Numbered from the stretch's first letter, positions 1-9,178 are shown. The stretch is DNA of 64,000 bases from Tardiphaga sp. 709 (GCF_032401055.1 NZ_CP135529.1:3656501-3720500); one strand, 5' to 3'. Program-made: numbers and translations. The notes: a model not told the origin generated them from the sequence alone.

Positions 1-811
1 CGATGCCGGCATATTCCTGACCGCGCCAGTAGACGAGGTTGTGTTTGCACTCCGCACCGGGGCGGGCGTGGTTGGAAATCTCGTAGAACGGCAAACCCTG
101 CTGCGCGCAGACCTCCTGCGTCACGTCATAAAGCGTGCGCGCGAGGCCTTCGTCGGGTGTCTTGAGCTTGCCGGCGGCGTGCAATCCGAAGAACGGCGTG
201 CCTTCCTCGATAGTCAGCTGATACAGCGACAGATGTTCGGCGGCTTCCGAGATCGCGAGCTTGAGTTCGTCGGTCCACATTTGCGGAGTTTGGTCGGGGC
301 GCGCATAGATCAGATCGAACGAATAGCGATCGAACGCGCTGCGCGCGATGGCCACGGCATCGAGTGCCTCGCGCGCCGTATGCAAACGTCCCAGTGATTT
401 CAGCGACGCATCGTCAAGCGCCTGTACGCCGAGCGACACGCGGTTGACGCCGGCCTCGCGATAGCCCCGAAAGCGCGTCGCTTCGACGGAGGTCGGGTTG
501 GCTTCGAGTGATACTTCGACGTCGGAAGCGACGTTCCAGTATTTACCGATCGAGTCGAGAATAGCGCCGACGGTTTGTGGCTGCATCAGCGACGGCGTAC
601 CGCCGCCGAGAAAGATCGACGTCACCGTACGGCCGGGCGTGCGCGCTGCGGTGGTTTCGATCTCGCGTGCGAAAGCGCGCGCGAAACGTACTTCATCGAC
701 AGCGTGATGACGGACATGGCTGTTGAAGTCGCAATAGGGGCACTTCGACAGGCAGAACGGCCAGTGCACATAGACGCCGAAAGCGTCTTGCTGTGCGTCA
801 GCGGGGTTCAA
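1..811 (-). CDS. hemW: Radical SAM heme chaperone HemW, 3' end cut by window edge
   Basis: HemW is a radical SAM protein that binds heme and inserts it into respiratory enzymes; it was formerly annotated as an oxygen-independent coproporphyrinogen oxidase. Reading the minus strand from TTG at 811 gives about 270 residues of a protein usually 380-390 long, so the C-terminus lies outside the window. The [4Fe-4S] motif CLSKCPYC sits at residues 20-27. It has the CxxxCxxC spacing of HemW, with Tyr-Val-His-Trp-Pro just before it. Further on are FLGGGTPSL, SLGVQALDD and LIYARPDQTP, all typical of the family. The start is TTG because no ATG precedes the motif in frame, and this start overlaps the end of rdgB by 14 nt, which implies coupled translation. 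The genes run rph, rdgB, hemW on one strand, the usual rhizobial order. Confidence 0.93.
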   Translation of the reverse strand, partial: MNPADAQQDAFGVYVHWPFCLSKCPYCDFNSHVRHHAVDEVRFARAFAREIETTAARTPGRTVTSIFLGGGTPSLMQPQTVGAILDSIGKYWNVASDVEVSLEANPTSVEATRFRGYREAGVNRVSLGVQALDDASLKSLGRLHTAREALDAVAIARSAFDRYSFDLIYARPDQTPQMWTDELKLAISEAAEHLSLYQLTIEEGTPFFGLHAAGKLKTPDEGLARTLYDVTQEVCAQQGLPFYEISNHARPGAECKHNLVYWRGQEYAGI

Positions 812-1433
812 GGCAGATCTCCGCGAGTTTCACGAATGCCCTGGCGCGATGCGACAAGCCCTCGCCGAGTGGCGGCAACCCGTGCTTCTCAACCGCGGTC
901 ATTTCGCCATAGGTGCGCGTGTGACCATCGGGCAGGAATGTCGGATCGTAGCCGAAGCCGGCGGTGCCGCGCGGCGGCCAGACCAGCGTGCCATGCGCAT
1001 GCGCTTCGACTTCCTCGAGATGACCGTCGGGCCACGCCACGCAGAGTGCGGAGACGAAATGCGCGGTGCGCTTGTCAGGCGAGGTCGCGCCGCGCTCTTG
1101 CAGCAAACGCTCGATGCGCGTCATTGCGCCGGTGAAGTCCTTGGACTCGCCGGCCCAGCGCGCCGAGAGGATGCCGGGCGCGCCGTCGAGGGCATCGACG
1201 ACGAGGCCGGAATCATCTGCGAAAGCTGGTAATTGTGCGACATTGGCCGCGGCAATCGCCTTGATCGCGGCATTGGCCTTGAAAGTATTGCCGGTCTCGT
1301 CAGGTTCGGCGAGACCGAGCTCGCCTGCTGACACTGCCTCGATGCCGTAGGGGGCCAGGAGATCGCGCATCTCGGCAAGTTTGCCGGGATTGTGGGTGGC
1401 GATGACGAGCTTCCCAGTGATTCGACGATGCAT
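798..1433 (-). CDS. rdgB: Non-canonical purine NTP pyrophosphatase, RdgB/HAM1 family
   Basis: This enzyme hydrolyses dITP, dXTP and XTP to monophosphates and pyrophosphate, keeping deaminated purines out of DNA and RNA. The 211-residue product has the normal length. It shows the N-terminal THNPGK substrate loop (residues 13-18), the catalytic FADDSGL segment around residues 71-77, a GFGYDP segment and the C-terminal SHRARAF motif. The ATG at 1433 lies 35 nt downstream of the rph stop, and the 3' end overlaps the start of hemW, so rph-rdgB-hemW look like one transcription unit. The cytosolic role is inferred from the family. Confidence 0.95.
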   Translation of the reverse strand: MHRRITGKLVIATHNPGKLAEMRDLLAPYGIEAVSAGELGLAEPDETGNTFKANAAIKAIAAANVAQLPAFADDSGLVVDALDGAPGILSARWAGESKDFTGAMTRIERLLQERGATSPDKRTAHFVSALCVAWPDGHLEEVEAHAHGTLVWPPRGTAGFGYDPTFLPDGHTRTYGEMTAVEKHGLPPLGEGLSHRARAFVKLAEICLEPR

Positions 1434-1468
1434 GATGGGAGTCTACGCCTGCTTGATGACTTGCGGAA

Positions 1469-2191
1469 TCACGCGATGGCCATTTTCTGCAGTTCGACGA
1501 GGCGTCCGACGCCCTTTTGTGCCAGTGCCATCAACTTCAGGAATTCGTCCTGCGTGAACGGCGTCTTCTCGGCAGTGCCCTGTACCTCGATGATGCGGCC
1601 GTCGCCGGTCATCACGAAATTGGCGTCGGTGTCGGCTTCGGAATCTTCGGCATAGTCGAGATCGAGCACCGGGGTGCCCTGATAGATGCCGCAGGAAATC
1701 GCCGCGATATTGTCGCGCAGCACGTTGCCGCCGCCGTTCTTGAACATGTTGCGGTTCTTCATCCACGAGATGCAGTCGGCCAGCGCAACCCATGCGCCGG
1801 TGATCGACGCTGTGCGGGTGCCACCGTCGGCCTGGATCACGTCGCAGTCGATGGTAATCTGGCGTTCGCCGAGTGCTTCGAGGTCGACGGCAGCGCGGAG
1901 CGAGCGGCCGATCAGGCGCTGGATCTCGACGGTGCGGCCGCCCTGCTTGCCGGATGCGGCTTCGCGGCGGGTGCGTTCCAGCGTGGCACGGGGCAGCATG
2001 CCGTATTCGGCGGTGACCCAGCCGCGGCCCTGGCCCTTGAGCCATGGCGGCAGGCGCTCTTCCAGCGTGGCGGTTACCAGCACATGGGTGTCGCCGAATT
2101 TCACCATGCAGGAGCCTTCGGCATATTTGACCACGCCGCGTTCCAGCGACACGGCGCGCAGTTCATCGGGCGCACGACGGCTTGGCCGCAT
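1469..2191 (-). CDS. rph: Ribonuclease PH
   Basis: RNase PH is a phosphorolytic 3'-5' exoribonuclease that trims tRNA 3' ends and helps degrade structured RNA. From ATG 2191 the product is 240 residues, the usual size. The start is set by [12 protein letters not shown], the conserved N-terminus; an in-frame extension upstream to 2572 would run into hrcA and has no family match. Conserved segments include [42 protein letters not shown] and [16 protein letters not shown], which includes the phosphate-binding and catalytic aspartates. It is divergent from hrcA with 153 nt between the start codons, and leads the rph-rdgB-hemW unit. Confidence 0.96.
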   Translation of the reverse strand: MRPSRRAPDELRAVSLERGVVKYAEGSCMVKFGDTHVLVTATLEERLPPWLKGQGRGWVTAEYGMLPRATLERTRREAASGKQGGRTVEIQRLIGRSLRAAVDLEALGERQITIDCDVIQADGGTRTASITGAWVALADCISWMKNRNMFKNGGGNVLRDNIAAISCGIYQGTPVLDLDYAEDSEADTDANFVMTGDGRIIEVQGTAEKTPFTQDEFLKLMALAQKGVGRLVELQKMAIA

Positions 2192-2344
2192 GAGAAAATC
2201 CTTCCAAATGTCCAGAGAAAGCCTGTTCGCGGTGCTTTTAGGGGCCACGGAGCGCAGCGGCAAGGGCAGGGCAGGTTCCACAACCGCAATGGTGCTTGTA
2301 TCCGGCCCGCCGGAGCGACAGATTAGATCCTCAAGGAGTACCCT

Positions 2345-3433
2345 GTGGTCCATCACGATCCGATCGGCCTGATTTCGCCGCATGCCGGGCTCGCCCAGCT
2401 CAATGAGCGATCGCGTGAGATCTTCCGGCAGATCGTCGAGAGCTATCTCGCCACCGGCGAACCCGTGGGTTCCCGCAACATCTCGCGCCTGATCACGGTT
2501 CCGCTGTCGCCGGCCTCGGTTCGCAACGTGATGTCGGACCTGGAGCAGCTCGGCCTCATCTATGCGCCGCATACGTCAGCAGGACGGCTTCCGACCGAAC
2601 TCGGACTGCGGTTTTTCGTCGATGCCTTGATGCAGGTCGGTGACCTCACCGAGCCGGAGCGGCAGTCGATCCAGCAGCAATTATCCTCCGTGGGGCGCTC
2701 GCAGACCGTGGAGGCGGCGCTCGGCGAGGCGCTGACGCAGCTGTCCGGGCTAACCCGCGCGGCGGCGGTGGTTCTGACCGCCAAGTCCAATGTGCGGCTA
2801 AAACACATCGAATTCGTCCGTCTGGAACCCGAAAAGGCGCTGGTCGTGCTGGTCGCCGAGGATGGCCAGGTCGAAAACCGCGTGCTGACCCTGCCGCCGG
2901 GGGTGCCGTCGTCGGCGCTGAACGAGGCGTCGAACTTCCTCAATGCCCGGATTCGCGGCCGCACGCTGGCTGAGGCCCGGTTGGAACTGGAAACGGCACT
3001 GACCCAGAACCAGATCGAGCTCGATCAACTGACCCAGAAGGTGATTGCCGCCGGCATTGCCAGCTGGTCGGGTGGCGAGAAGGACGATCGGCAGCTGATC
3101 GTGCGCGGCCAGGCCAATCTGCTCGAGGATCTCCATGCGCTGGAGGATCTTGAACGCGTTCGCCTCCTGTTCGACGATCTCGAAGCCAAGCGCGAGGTGA
3201 TCGACCTTCTCGGTCGGGCGGAGACGGCCGAAGGTGTCCGCATCTTCATCGGCTCGGAAAACAAACTGTTCTCGCTGTCCGGCTCGTCCACGATCATTGC
3301 GCCCTACAGCGATGGCGCCGGCCATATTGTCGGCGTTCTCGGTGTCATCGGCCCGACCCGGCTGAACTATGCGCGGGTGATCCCGATGGTAGATTACGCG
3401 GCGCGCATCGTCAGCCGCATGCTCGGCGGCTGA
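2345..3433 (+). CDS. hrcA: Heat-inducible transcription repressor HrcA
   Basis: HrcA binds CIRCE operators, classically upstream of groESL, and needs GroEL to fold into its active repressor form. The 362-residue protein starts at GTG 2345, preceded by AAGGAG with 6 nt spacing. The N-terminal winged helix contains [29 protein letters not shown] and [14 protein letters not shown]. It continues with the family motif [18 protein letters not shown], and the C-terminal half ends in [19 protein letters not shown]. It stands directly upstream of grpE and near dnaK. I see no CIRCE repeat in front of grpE or dnaK here, which fits the rhizobial pattern in which HrcA controls groESL and RpoH controls dnaK. 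Confidence 0.97.
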   Translation: MVHHDPIGLISPHAGLAQLNERSREIFRQIVESYLATGEPVGSRNISRLITVPLSPASVRNVMSDLEQLGLIYAPHTSAGRLPTELGLRFFVDALMQVGDLTEPERQSIQQQLSSVGRSQTVEAALGEALTQLSGLTRAAAVVLTAKSNVRLKHIEFVRLEPEKALVVLVAEDGQVENRVLTLPPGVPSSALNEASNFLNARIRGRTLAEARLELETALTQNQIELDQLTQKVIAAGIASWSGGEKDDRQLIVRGQANLLEDLHALEDLERVRLLFDDLEAKREVIDLLGRAETAEGVRIFIGSENKLFSLSGSSTIIAPYSDGAGHIVGVLGVIGPTRLNYARVIPMVDYAARIVSRMLGG

Positions 3434-3537
3434 CGATCGGCCGAATCCGGCCGGTTGCGCTTGATTTTCGGCGCTCAAACCCCGATATCCCGCTCAGCAA
3501 TCCCACCATTTTGGCGTGTTTTTGAGAAGGCAGCGTG

Positions 3538-4137
3538 ATGACTGATTCCAATGGGCAGAACGACAATCAGGACAAGACGGCAGCGGCCGCCGATCCGGTG
3601 GTCTCCAAGCCCTACATCATGCCGGACGATCCGGAACCGAATTCGGTCGAGGCCCTGACCAAGGAAGCTGCGGACGCGCGCGACAAGATGCTGCGCACGC
3701 TGGCGGAGATGGAAAATCTGCGCAAGCGGACCCAGAAGGAAGTCGCCGACGGACGCACCTATGCGATCGCCAATTTCGCGCGCGAAGTGCTCGATATCGC
3801 CGACAGCCTGCAGCGCGCCCTCGATGCCGTGCCTGCCGACACCAAGGCCGCCGCCGATCCGGGCCTGAAGGCGCTGCTCGAAGGCGTGGAACTCACCGAG
3901 CGCTCGCTGCTCAACACGCTGGAAAAGAACGGCGTGAAGAAGTTCGATCCGTCCGGCGAGAAGTTCGATCCGAATTTCCAGCAAGCCATGTACGAAGTGC
4001 CGGATGCCTCGGTGCCTGCGGGAACCGTGGTTCAGGTCGTGCAGGCCGGTTATACCATTGGCGAGCGCGTGCTGCGCCCGGCGCTGGTTGGCGTATCGAA
4101 GGGTGGGGCCAAGGCGGCACCTGCTGCATCGGAGTAA
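3538..4137 (+). CDS. grpE: Nucleotide exchange factor GrpE
   Basis: GrpE releases ADP from DnaK and so resets the chaperone cycle. The product is 199 residues from ATG 3538, with GAGAAGG 7 nt upstream; an adjacent GTG at 3535 is too close to that site. A charged coiled-coil region (about residues 40-80) contains [17 protein letters not shown]. It is followed by [16 protein letters not shown] and the C-terminal beta domain with [14 protein letters not shown] and [21 protein letters not shown]. It follows hrcA by 104 nt in the same direction. dnaK is 5.4 kb further on rather than adjacent. Confidence 0.97.
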   Translation: MTDSNGQNDNQDKTAAAADPVVSKPYIMPDDPEPNSVEALTKEAADARDKMLRTLAEMENLRKRTQKEVADGRTYAIANFAREVLDIADSLQRALDAVPADTKAAADPGLKALLEGVELTERSLLNTLEKNGVKKFDPSGEKFDPNFQQAMYEVPDASVPAGTVVQVVQAGYTIGERVLRPALVGVSKGGAKAAPAASE

Positions 4138-4150
4138 CAGCGCCTCTGGC

Positions 4151-4273
4151 TGTCATCACCCGCGAAAGCGGGTGAGCCAGTACACGCTGGTCTCAGTGAG
4201 TGATCACAAGCGCCGGTCTTACTGGGTCGCCCGAACCCAGCGCGCAGTTGTGCGCTCAAGTCGGGCGATGACA
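4151..4273. repeat. Palindromic intergenic repeat (Nitrobacteraceae type)
   Basis: The element is bounded by inverted ends TGTCATC (4151-4157) and GATGACA (4267-4273). It starts with a perfect hairpin, TCACCCGC-GAAA-GCGGGTGA at 4156-4175. A second half contains GGGTCGCCCG and CGGGCGATG. This is the layout of the roughly 100-bp mosaic repeats scattered between genes in Bradyrhizobium and Rhodopseudomonas. It fills the gap between the convergent grpE and nicotinamidase genes and may act as a bidirectional terminator. Confidence 0.7.
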
Positions 4274-4286
4274 ATGAGAGTATGGG

Positions 4287-5003
4287 TCAAGCCGCCAGAT
4301 CGCCCGACTGAATCCGCTTCACGCCGGCCTTGTTCATGTCGGCCCAGGCTTTGGCCAGCGAGCCCTGCGTGTCGATGCCGCGGCAGGCGTCCTCGATCAC
4401 ATAGACATCGAAACCTGCCTTTCGCGCATCGAGCGCCGACCACGCGACACAGAAGTCGGTGGCGAGACCGGCGATGAACACGCGCTGCAATTTGCGGGCT
4501 TTCAGATAGGCGGCGAGACCGGTGGTGGTCTTCCCGTCGGCCTCGGTGAAGGCCGAATAGCTGTCGACGTCCTTGTTGAAGCCCTTGCGCAGGATCAGCT
4601 CGGTATGCGGGATGGCGAGATCCTTCGAGAGGGCGGCTCCTTCAGTGCCCTGCACGCAGTGATCCGGCCACAGCACCTGCTTGCCGTATTTCACCTCAAG
4701 GGTCTCAAACGGCTTCTTGCCGCTATGGCTGGATGCGAAGGAGATATGGCCGGGCGTGTGCCAGTCCTGCGTCATCACCACGTCGGCGAATTTCTTCGCG
4801 ATGGCGTTGATGATCGGCACGACCTTATCGCCGTCCTTCACGGCTAGGCTGCCGCCGGGCAGAAAGCAGTTCTGCACGTCGATCACCAGCAACACGGATG
4901 TACGATCGAGGCTGACCTTGCCTGCCGCTTCGAGCGCCTTGGGCGCCATGCCGGCCGCTGTTAGCGCACCAAGTCCCACAAGAAGCTGACGTCTATCGAA
5001 CAT
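4287..5003 (-). CDS. pncA: Nicotinamidase/isochorismatase-family hydrolase with Tat-like signal
   Basis: PncA hydrolyses nicotinamide to nicotinate and ammonia for NAD salvage. All expected residues are visible: nucleophile Cys185 in TDFCVAW, Asp42 in IDVQNCF and Lys140 in ILRKGF, with metal ligands Asp80 and His82 in TQDWHTPGH and His115 in WPDHC. The 238-residue protein is about 25 residues longer than cytosolic PncA because of an N-terminus with a twin arginine (FDRRQLLVG) and an Ala/Gly-rich hydrophobic stretch to about residue 27. I infer export to the periplasm by the Tat pathway. No NAD genes are adjacent. A related amidohydrolase substrate is possible, but the WPxHC motif favours nicotinamidase. 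Confidence 0.87.
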   Translation of the reverse strand: MFDRRQLLVGLGALTAAGMAPKALEAAGKVSLDRTSVLLVIDVQNCFLPGGSLAVKDGDKVVPIINAIAKKFADVVMTQDWHTPGHISFASSHSGKKPFETLEVKYGKQVLWPDHCVQGTEGAALSKDLAIPHTELILRKGFNKDVDSYSAFTEADGKTTTGLAAYLKARKLQRVFIAGLATDFCVAWSALDARKAGFDVYVIEDACRGIDTQGSLAKAWADMNKAGVKRIQSGDLAA

Positions 5004-5164
5004 CGCAACATCTCCTGTCAGAATTTCTGCAGCAAATCAGGTCCAGGCGCTTCCGTAAAGGCGGCTCGATATGGATGGTGCGGCGGTGTCTCGCAGACCC
5101 GCGCAATGGCTTTTTAACGCGGCTCTCCTAGCGTAGCGATGGTATTGGCCGAAAGAATAAGTGC

Positions 5165-6679
5165 ATGATGATCGATGCCGGTTTGCAACTCGGCGGCGCG
5201 ACCACGCCTCGGACGCGGCTTGCGGCCATCTGGCTGATCGCCGGCGCTCTCGTCTGCGCGGTGGCCGTCGGGCTGCGCGCGGTGCTGCCGTTTAATGTCG
5301 ATGTCAGCTGGTTGTTGATCGTCTGCGAACGCGTGCTCGATGGTCAGCGTCTTTATCTCGATATTCTTGAGATTAACCCCCCGATGGCCGGGGCGGTCAA
5401 TATTATCGCCGTGGTACTGGGACGGCTTCTGGGATTGCGCGCCGAGCTCATGACGCTCGTGCTGGTATTCGGCCTCATCGCAGGGTCGATGGCGGTGACA
5501 TGGCAGCTGCTGCACAACTCGCGCATCCCCGGGCGCGTCGCCGCTGCTCCGCTGGCGGTTTGTGCGATCGCGTTGCTCGGCATCTTGCCAATGTACGACT
5601 TCGGCCAGCGCGAACATCTCGCCTTGCTGTTTTTGTTACCCGCGCTGGCGGTCCTGATCCGCCGCGCCGATGGCGAGATAATCCCGCCTGGCGTGGTTGT
5701 CATCGCCGGCATCAGTGCTGCTATCACTATGTGCTTCAAACCGTATTTCGCGTTCGGCGTCGGTACAGCCGTTATCGCGGCGGCGACCAATGCACGGCAG
5801 TGGAGGATTGTTTTCGCGCCGGAGAACTGGATCGCCAGCGCACTGGTGGTGGCCTATGCACTGTGGGTCTACGTGGCCTTCCCCGCCTATTTCACCGTGA
5901 TCTATCCTGTTGCCAGCGACGTGTATCGGCTGCTGACGTCGTCGTGGCTGGCGCTCGCGCTGGGCGGTGCGACGACGTTATGGTTGGTTGCCGTATTCGC
6001 CACACTGCTGTTACAGAGTCGGCGTTCAGCAGACCCGGCTCTTGTCGTGCTCCTGGCTAGCTCGCTTGGCTTTGCGATGTCCTATTTCGTTCAAAGCAGG
6101 GGTTATAACTATCACGCCTACCCGATGGTGGCGCTGGCGCTGATGGCGTTTGGTTATGCCGTCGCAACGATCGATCGCGCACGGCAGCATGGGCCGCGCT
6201 TGCAGGTCGGTTCGTCGGTCGCCGCTGTGGCGCTCCTCGTGAGTGCCTGCTTCTGGTTCAAGGCCAGCGTCGATGTGCGTGCACTTCAAGATGCTGTGGT
6301 AAAGCTTGGACTGCAGCGTCCGAAGATCATCATGTTGGGTGGGGCGGCGACGATTGCACATCCGCTCGTGCGCAATGTTGGCGGTGTCTGGGTGTCACGT
6401 CAGGAGGCGCTGTCGATCCGGGAGATCGTCCGCCGCGCTCGTCTGGAGCGGACGATCGACGCTGCAACATCAGCACGTTTCGATGCGTATCTGGCGGCTG
6501 AGCGAAATGGGTTGGTCGATGATATTCGCAAGATGCCGCCGGATGTGGTGCTGATTGACGAGCGCGAAGCCGACTGGAGCGCTTGGGCACAAGCTGATCC
6601 GGAGCTGGCGCAGCTCCTGAAGCCCTATGCCCTGGTGCAGACCATCGACGGCATCGACATCCTGAAGAGGATGCCGTGA
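5165..6679 (+). CDS. Polytopic membrane protein, possible GT-C-type glycosyltransferase (first of tandem pair)
   Basis: The product is 504 residues with about ten hydrophobic segments; no family was recognised with certainty. After the first transmembrane helix comes NVDVSWLLIVCERVLDGQRL and then YLDILEINPPM. That is an acidic, aromatic first periplasmic loop with the general layout of GT-C (ArnT / family 39-like) glycosyltransferases, which use polyprenyl-phosphate sugar donors. A second mark is FGQREHLALLFLLP in the middle. The C-terminal roughly 120 residues are soluble (RKMPPDVVLIDEREADW). The next gene encodes a clear paralogue and overlaps this one by 1 nt, so the two are cotranslated. 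The GT-C assignment is an inference from topology and loop only. Confidence 0.72.
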   Translation: MMIDAGLQLGGATTPRTRLAAIWLIAGALVCAVAVGLRAVLPFNVDVSWLLIVCERVLDGQRLYLDILEINPPMAGAVNIIAVVLGRLLGLRAELMTLVLVFGLIAGSMAVTWQLLHNSRIPGRVAAAPLAVCAIALLGILPMYDFGQREHLALLFLLPALAVLIRRADGEIIPPGVVVIAGISAAITMCFKPYFAFGVGTAVIAAATNARQWRIVFAPENWIASALVVAYALWVYVAFPAYFTVIYPVASDVYRLLTSSWLALALGGATTLWLVAVFATLLLQSRRSADPALVVLLASSLGFAMSYFVQSRGYNYHAYPMVALALMAFGYAVATIDRARQHGPRLQVGSSVAAVALLVSACFWFKASVDVRALQDAVVKLGLQRPKIIMLGGAATIAHPLVRNVGGVWVSRQEALSIREIVRRARLERTIDAATSARFDAYLAAERNGLVDDIRKMPPDVVLIDEREADWSAWAQADPELAQLLKPYALVQTIDGIDILKRMP

Positions 6680-8208
6680 TGCGCGCCACCACGCCGGGCG
6701 AAACCGCAAGTACTGTTCTGCCCGGGCGGACGCTGCAGCGAAGCCGCATCCTTCCGTGGCTCGCCGTCGTCGCACTGCTGATCGTGGCGATTGTGCTGCG
6801 TCACATTCTCGCGGCCAATACGGATGTAAGCTGGCTTCTGACTGTCGGCGAGCGCGTACTCGACGGTCAGCGCCTCTATATCGATATCATCGAGACCAAT
6901 CCGCCGATGGCCGTCCTGGCCTATCTGCCGGGGATCGCCATCGCCCGCGCACTTGGGCTGGCTGCGGAGCGCGTGACCGATGCGCTGGTCTTCATCGGCG
7001 TCGCCGTGTCGCTGCTGCTCAGCGCCCGCATTCTGTCGCGCGCGTCGGTTCTCAGTGTCGCACAAGGCTGGCCGCTGGCGCTGCTGGCAGTTGCACTGCT
7101 GGCCGTGCTGCCGACGCAGACTTTCGGTCAACGCGAACATATTGCGCTGATCGCCATGCTGCCGATGCTGGCTGTATTGGCGGGCCGCGTAAAGCACAGC
7201 GCACCATCATGGCCCGCGGCCATCGCAGCCGGCATCGGCGCGGCGATTGCGCTGTCGTTCAAGCCCTATTTCGCGATCGCCCTGCTCGGCGCGCTGGTCG
7301 CGGAGGCTGTCTTCACGCGATTATCGTGGCGCGTCCTGCTGCGGCCGGAATATCTGGCGCTCGCCGTCGCGCTGGCGCTCTACGCCGCCGTCGTCATTGT
7401 GCTGTTTCCGGAATTCCTAACGGTAATCGGGCCGATGGTTCGCGATGTTTATCTTCAGGTGCAGCAGCCGGTCATGATGCTGCTGGAAAAGCCGGCAGTG
7501 GCACTGTGGGCCACCGCGCTGCTCGCGGCTGTGGTGCTCAAACGGCGCGTCGGCGTCGATGGTCCGTTCGTTTTGCTACTGGTGACCTCGGCCGGCTTTG
7601 CCGCTGGTTTTGTTTTGCAGGGCAAAGGCTGGCCTTACCATTCATACCCAATGATTGCGCTCGCACTGCTTGCTTTTGGCTATGCGCGTATGACCTATCT
7701 ATCGGTCACCAGGACGGATCGTCTGTTCGGCGTCGGCGCGGTCGTCCTGCTGGCGCTCCTGTTCATGCGCTCCATGTTATGGTTCGACGTCGCCTTCGAT
7801 GCGCGCCCACTGCAGGAGAAAATCGCGCAACTGGGACCGCGTCCTGTCATTCTTGCTATCTCCGCCGAGCCGGGCATCGGGCATCCTCTTGTGCGCGCGG
7901 TCGGCGGCACATGGGTTTCACGGCAGCAAGGCCTGTGGGTCGCCGCCTATCACGCCGCCCTGCGCAGCAGAGGCGGAGTAAGTCCTGCACAAGACCGACT
8001 GCTCGAGGCCTATGCCGCGCGTGAGCGCACGATGCTGATCGAGGATATCAAGAAAAGACCACCGACCCTGATGCTGGTGGATGATCTCACCGGCAGCGGC
8101 TCGGAATGGCTAAAAGCGCATCCCGACGTCGCCGATCTGTTAGAGGATTTTCGCGTCGTGGCCACCATCAACAAGGTGACGCTTCTTACGCGAAGCCATG
8201 AGCCCTGA
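6679..8208 (+). CDS. Polytopic membrane protein, paralogue of the preceding gene
   Basis: This gene encodes a 509-residue membrane protein with the same layout as its upstream neighbour. The shared marks are NTDVSWLLTVGERVLDGQRL followed by YIDIIETNPPM, FGQREHIALIAMLPMLAV, FKPYFAIALL, GWPYHSYPMIALALLAFGYA and a soluble end with IKKRPPTLMLVDDLTGS. The ATG at 6679 overlaps the previous stop codon; a GTG at 6676 is the alternative. Divergence between the two copies at most other positions suggests an old duplication. Function is unknown; lipid-linked sugar transfer is a guess based on the first loop. Confidence 0.72.
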   Translation: MRATTPGETASTVLPGRTLQRSRILPWLAVVALLIVAIVLRHILAANTDVSWLLTVGERVLDGQRLYIDIIETNPPMAVLAYLPGIAIARALGLAAERVTDALVFIGVAVSLLLSARILSRASVLSVAQGWPLALLAVALLAVLPTQTFGQREHIALIAMLPMLAVLAGRVKHSAPSWPAAIAAGIGAAIALSFKPYFAIALLGALVAEAVFTRLSWRVLLRPEYLALAVALALYAAVVIVLFPEFLTVIGPMVRDVYLQVQQPVMMLLEKPAVALWATALLAAVVLKRRVGVDGPFVLLLVTSAGFAAGFVLQGKGWPYHSYPMIALALLAFGYARMTYLSVTRTDRLFGVGAVVLLALLFMRSMLWFDVAFDARPLQEKIAQLGPRPVILAISAEPGIGHPLVRAVGGTWVSRQQGLWVAAYHAALRSRGGVSPAQDRLLEAYAARERTMLIEDIKKRPPTLMLVDDLTGSGSEWLKAHPDVADLLEDFRVVATINKVTLLTRSHEP

Positions 8209-8233
8209 AGCCGATGTTGTGTTACGTGCTGCG

Positions 8234-9178
8234 TCAGCGCGGCTCGATACCGTCGCGCACGGCGCGGAAGCGCGGAAATGCTTTGGCCCAATCATCGCGC
8301 GGTGCGCTTGCAATAATGCGCATGGTGATTTTGCCACCGCCGAAGCGCAGCCACTGTACCACGCTGACCGGCGTGTTGTTCTTGCCGCTAACAGCGTCGA
8401 TGCGCGTCTCATAGCCGGGCATACCGTCGATCCGCTGCGGCTCCGACATGGTGATGCGCCCTTCGCGCAGGCCCGGAATCGTGCCTGCTGCCTGCTGGGC
8501 AAAGCGGCCGCGATCTTCGGCCTTTTCCGGCGCCGAGGCCAGGCTGCCGATCACCATGAAAGGGCTCGTTTCGATGCTGTTCTCGTCAGTCGAGTCGGCC
8601 AGCAACAAAGCGGCGCCCGGCGCGAGCGTGCGAACCGTCTTGAAGTCGCTCATTTCGGCGACCTTGAACGGCATCAGGCCGAGCTGCTCGGCCAGCGGTA
8701 CTTCCTTGCGCACCACGGCCGATGCGAGCATCTGGCGCACCGCGTCGTCGGTATAGATCTTTTGGGCGTTTTCCGGGACCTGCACGGCGACATAGCCGGA
8801 GAAGGTCCCGCCGCCGACGATCATCGAATAGCGCCTGACATTGCCGGTCGCGTCCTTGGCGTTCTCGATCGTGTAGAAGGCCTTTCCGGCCGTGGTCTCG
8901 ATGCTCTCGGGCTTCGCGGCCATACCAGCCGGATTGGCCTTGAACGCGGTCTCAACCTCGTTGAAAGCGGCGGCTGGCAGTTCGGTCATGAGCACCTTGA
9001 CGCCCTGATCGGAGGTCTCAAAGCCAACAAAGGTCTTTGCCGGGGCGAGGCCGACCAGTGGGGCCAGACCCACACGGACACCCGGCGGGAAGACGGGGTC
9101 AGCCGCCAAAGCGGGGCGGTGGGCGACCGAAATGGCCGTCAGCATGGTCAAAGCGAACAGGGGCGCAGCATGTTTCAT
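8234..9178 (-). CDS. Exported protein of unknown function
   Basis: I do not recognise the family. From ATG 9178 the protein has 314 residues. It begins with a classical Sec signal peptide (MKHAAPLFALTMLTAISVA, cleavage likely after the PALA at about residue 26). In-frame codons upstream to 9232 lack a start consistent with the signal. The mature part is soluble and alpha/beta-like, with no cysteine cluster or recognisable catalytic motif. Segments such as GVRVGLAPLVGL, MIVGGGTFSGYVAVQVPE and SMPGYETRID-like spacing suggest a periplasmic fold of the kind seen in conserved rhizobial hypotheticals. It converges on the tandem membrane-protein pair and is divergent from dnaK, sharing a 378-nt intergenic region with it. 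Confidence 0.75.
   Translation of the reverse strand: MKHAAPLFALTMLTAISVAHRPALAADPVFPPGVRVGLAPLVGLAPAKTFVGFETSDQGVKVLMTELPAAAFNEVETAFKANPAGMAAKPESIETTAGKAFYTIENAKDATGNVRRYSMIVGGGTFSGYVAVQVPENAQKIYTDDAVRQMLASAVVRKEVPLAEQLGLMPFKVAEMSDFKTVRTLAPGAALLLADSTDENSIETSPFMVIGSLASAPEKAEDRGRFAQQAAGTIPGLREGRITMSEPQRIDGMPGYETRIDAVSGKNNTPVSVVQWLRFGGGKITMRIIASAPRDDWAKAFPRFRAVRDGIEPR

Noticed and set aside
2192-2344. CIRCE operator between rph and hrcA
   Set aside because: No inverted repeat resembling GCACTC-N-GAGTGC is present in this 153-nt gap, nor ahead of grpE or dnaK.
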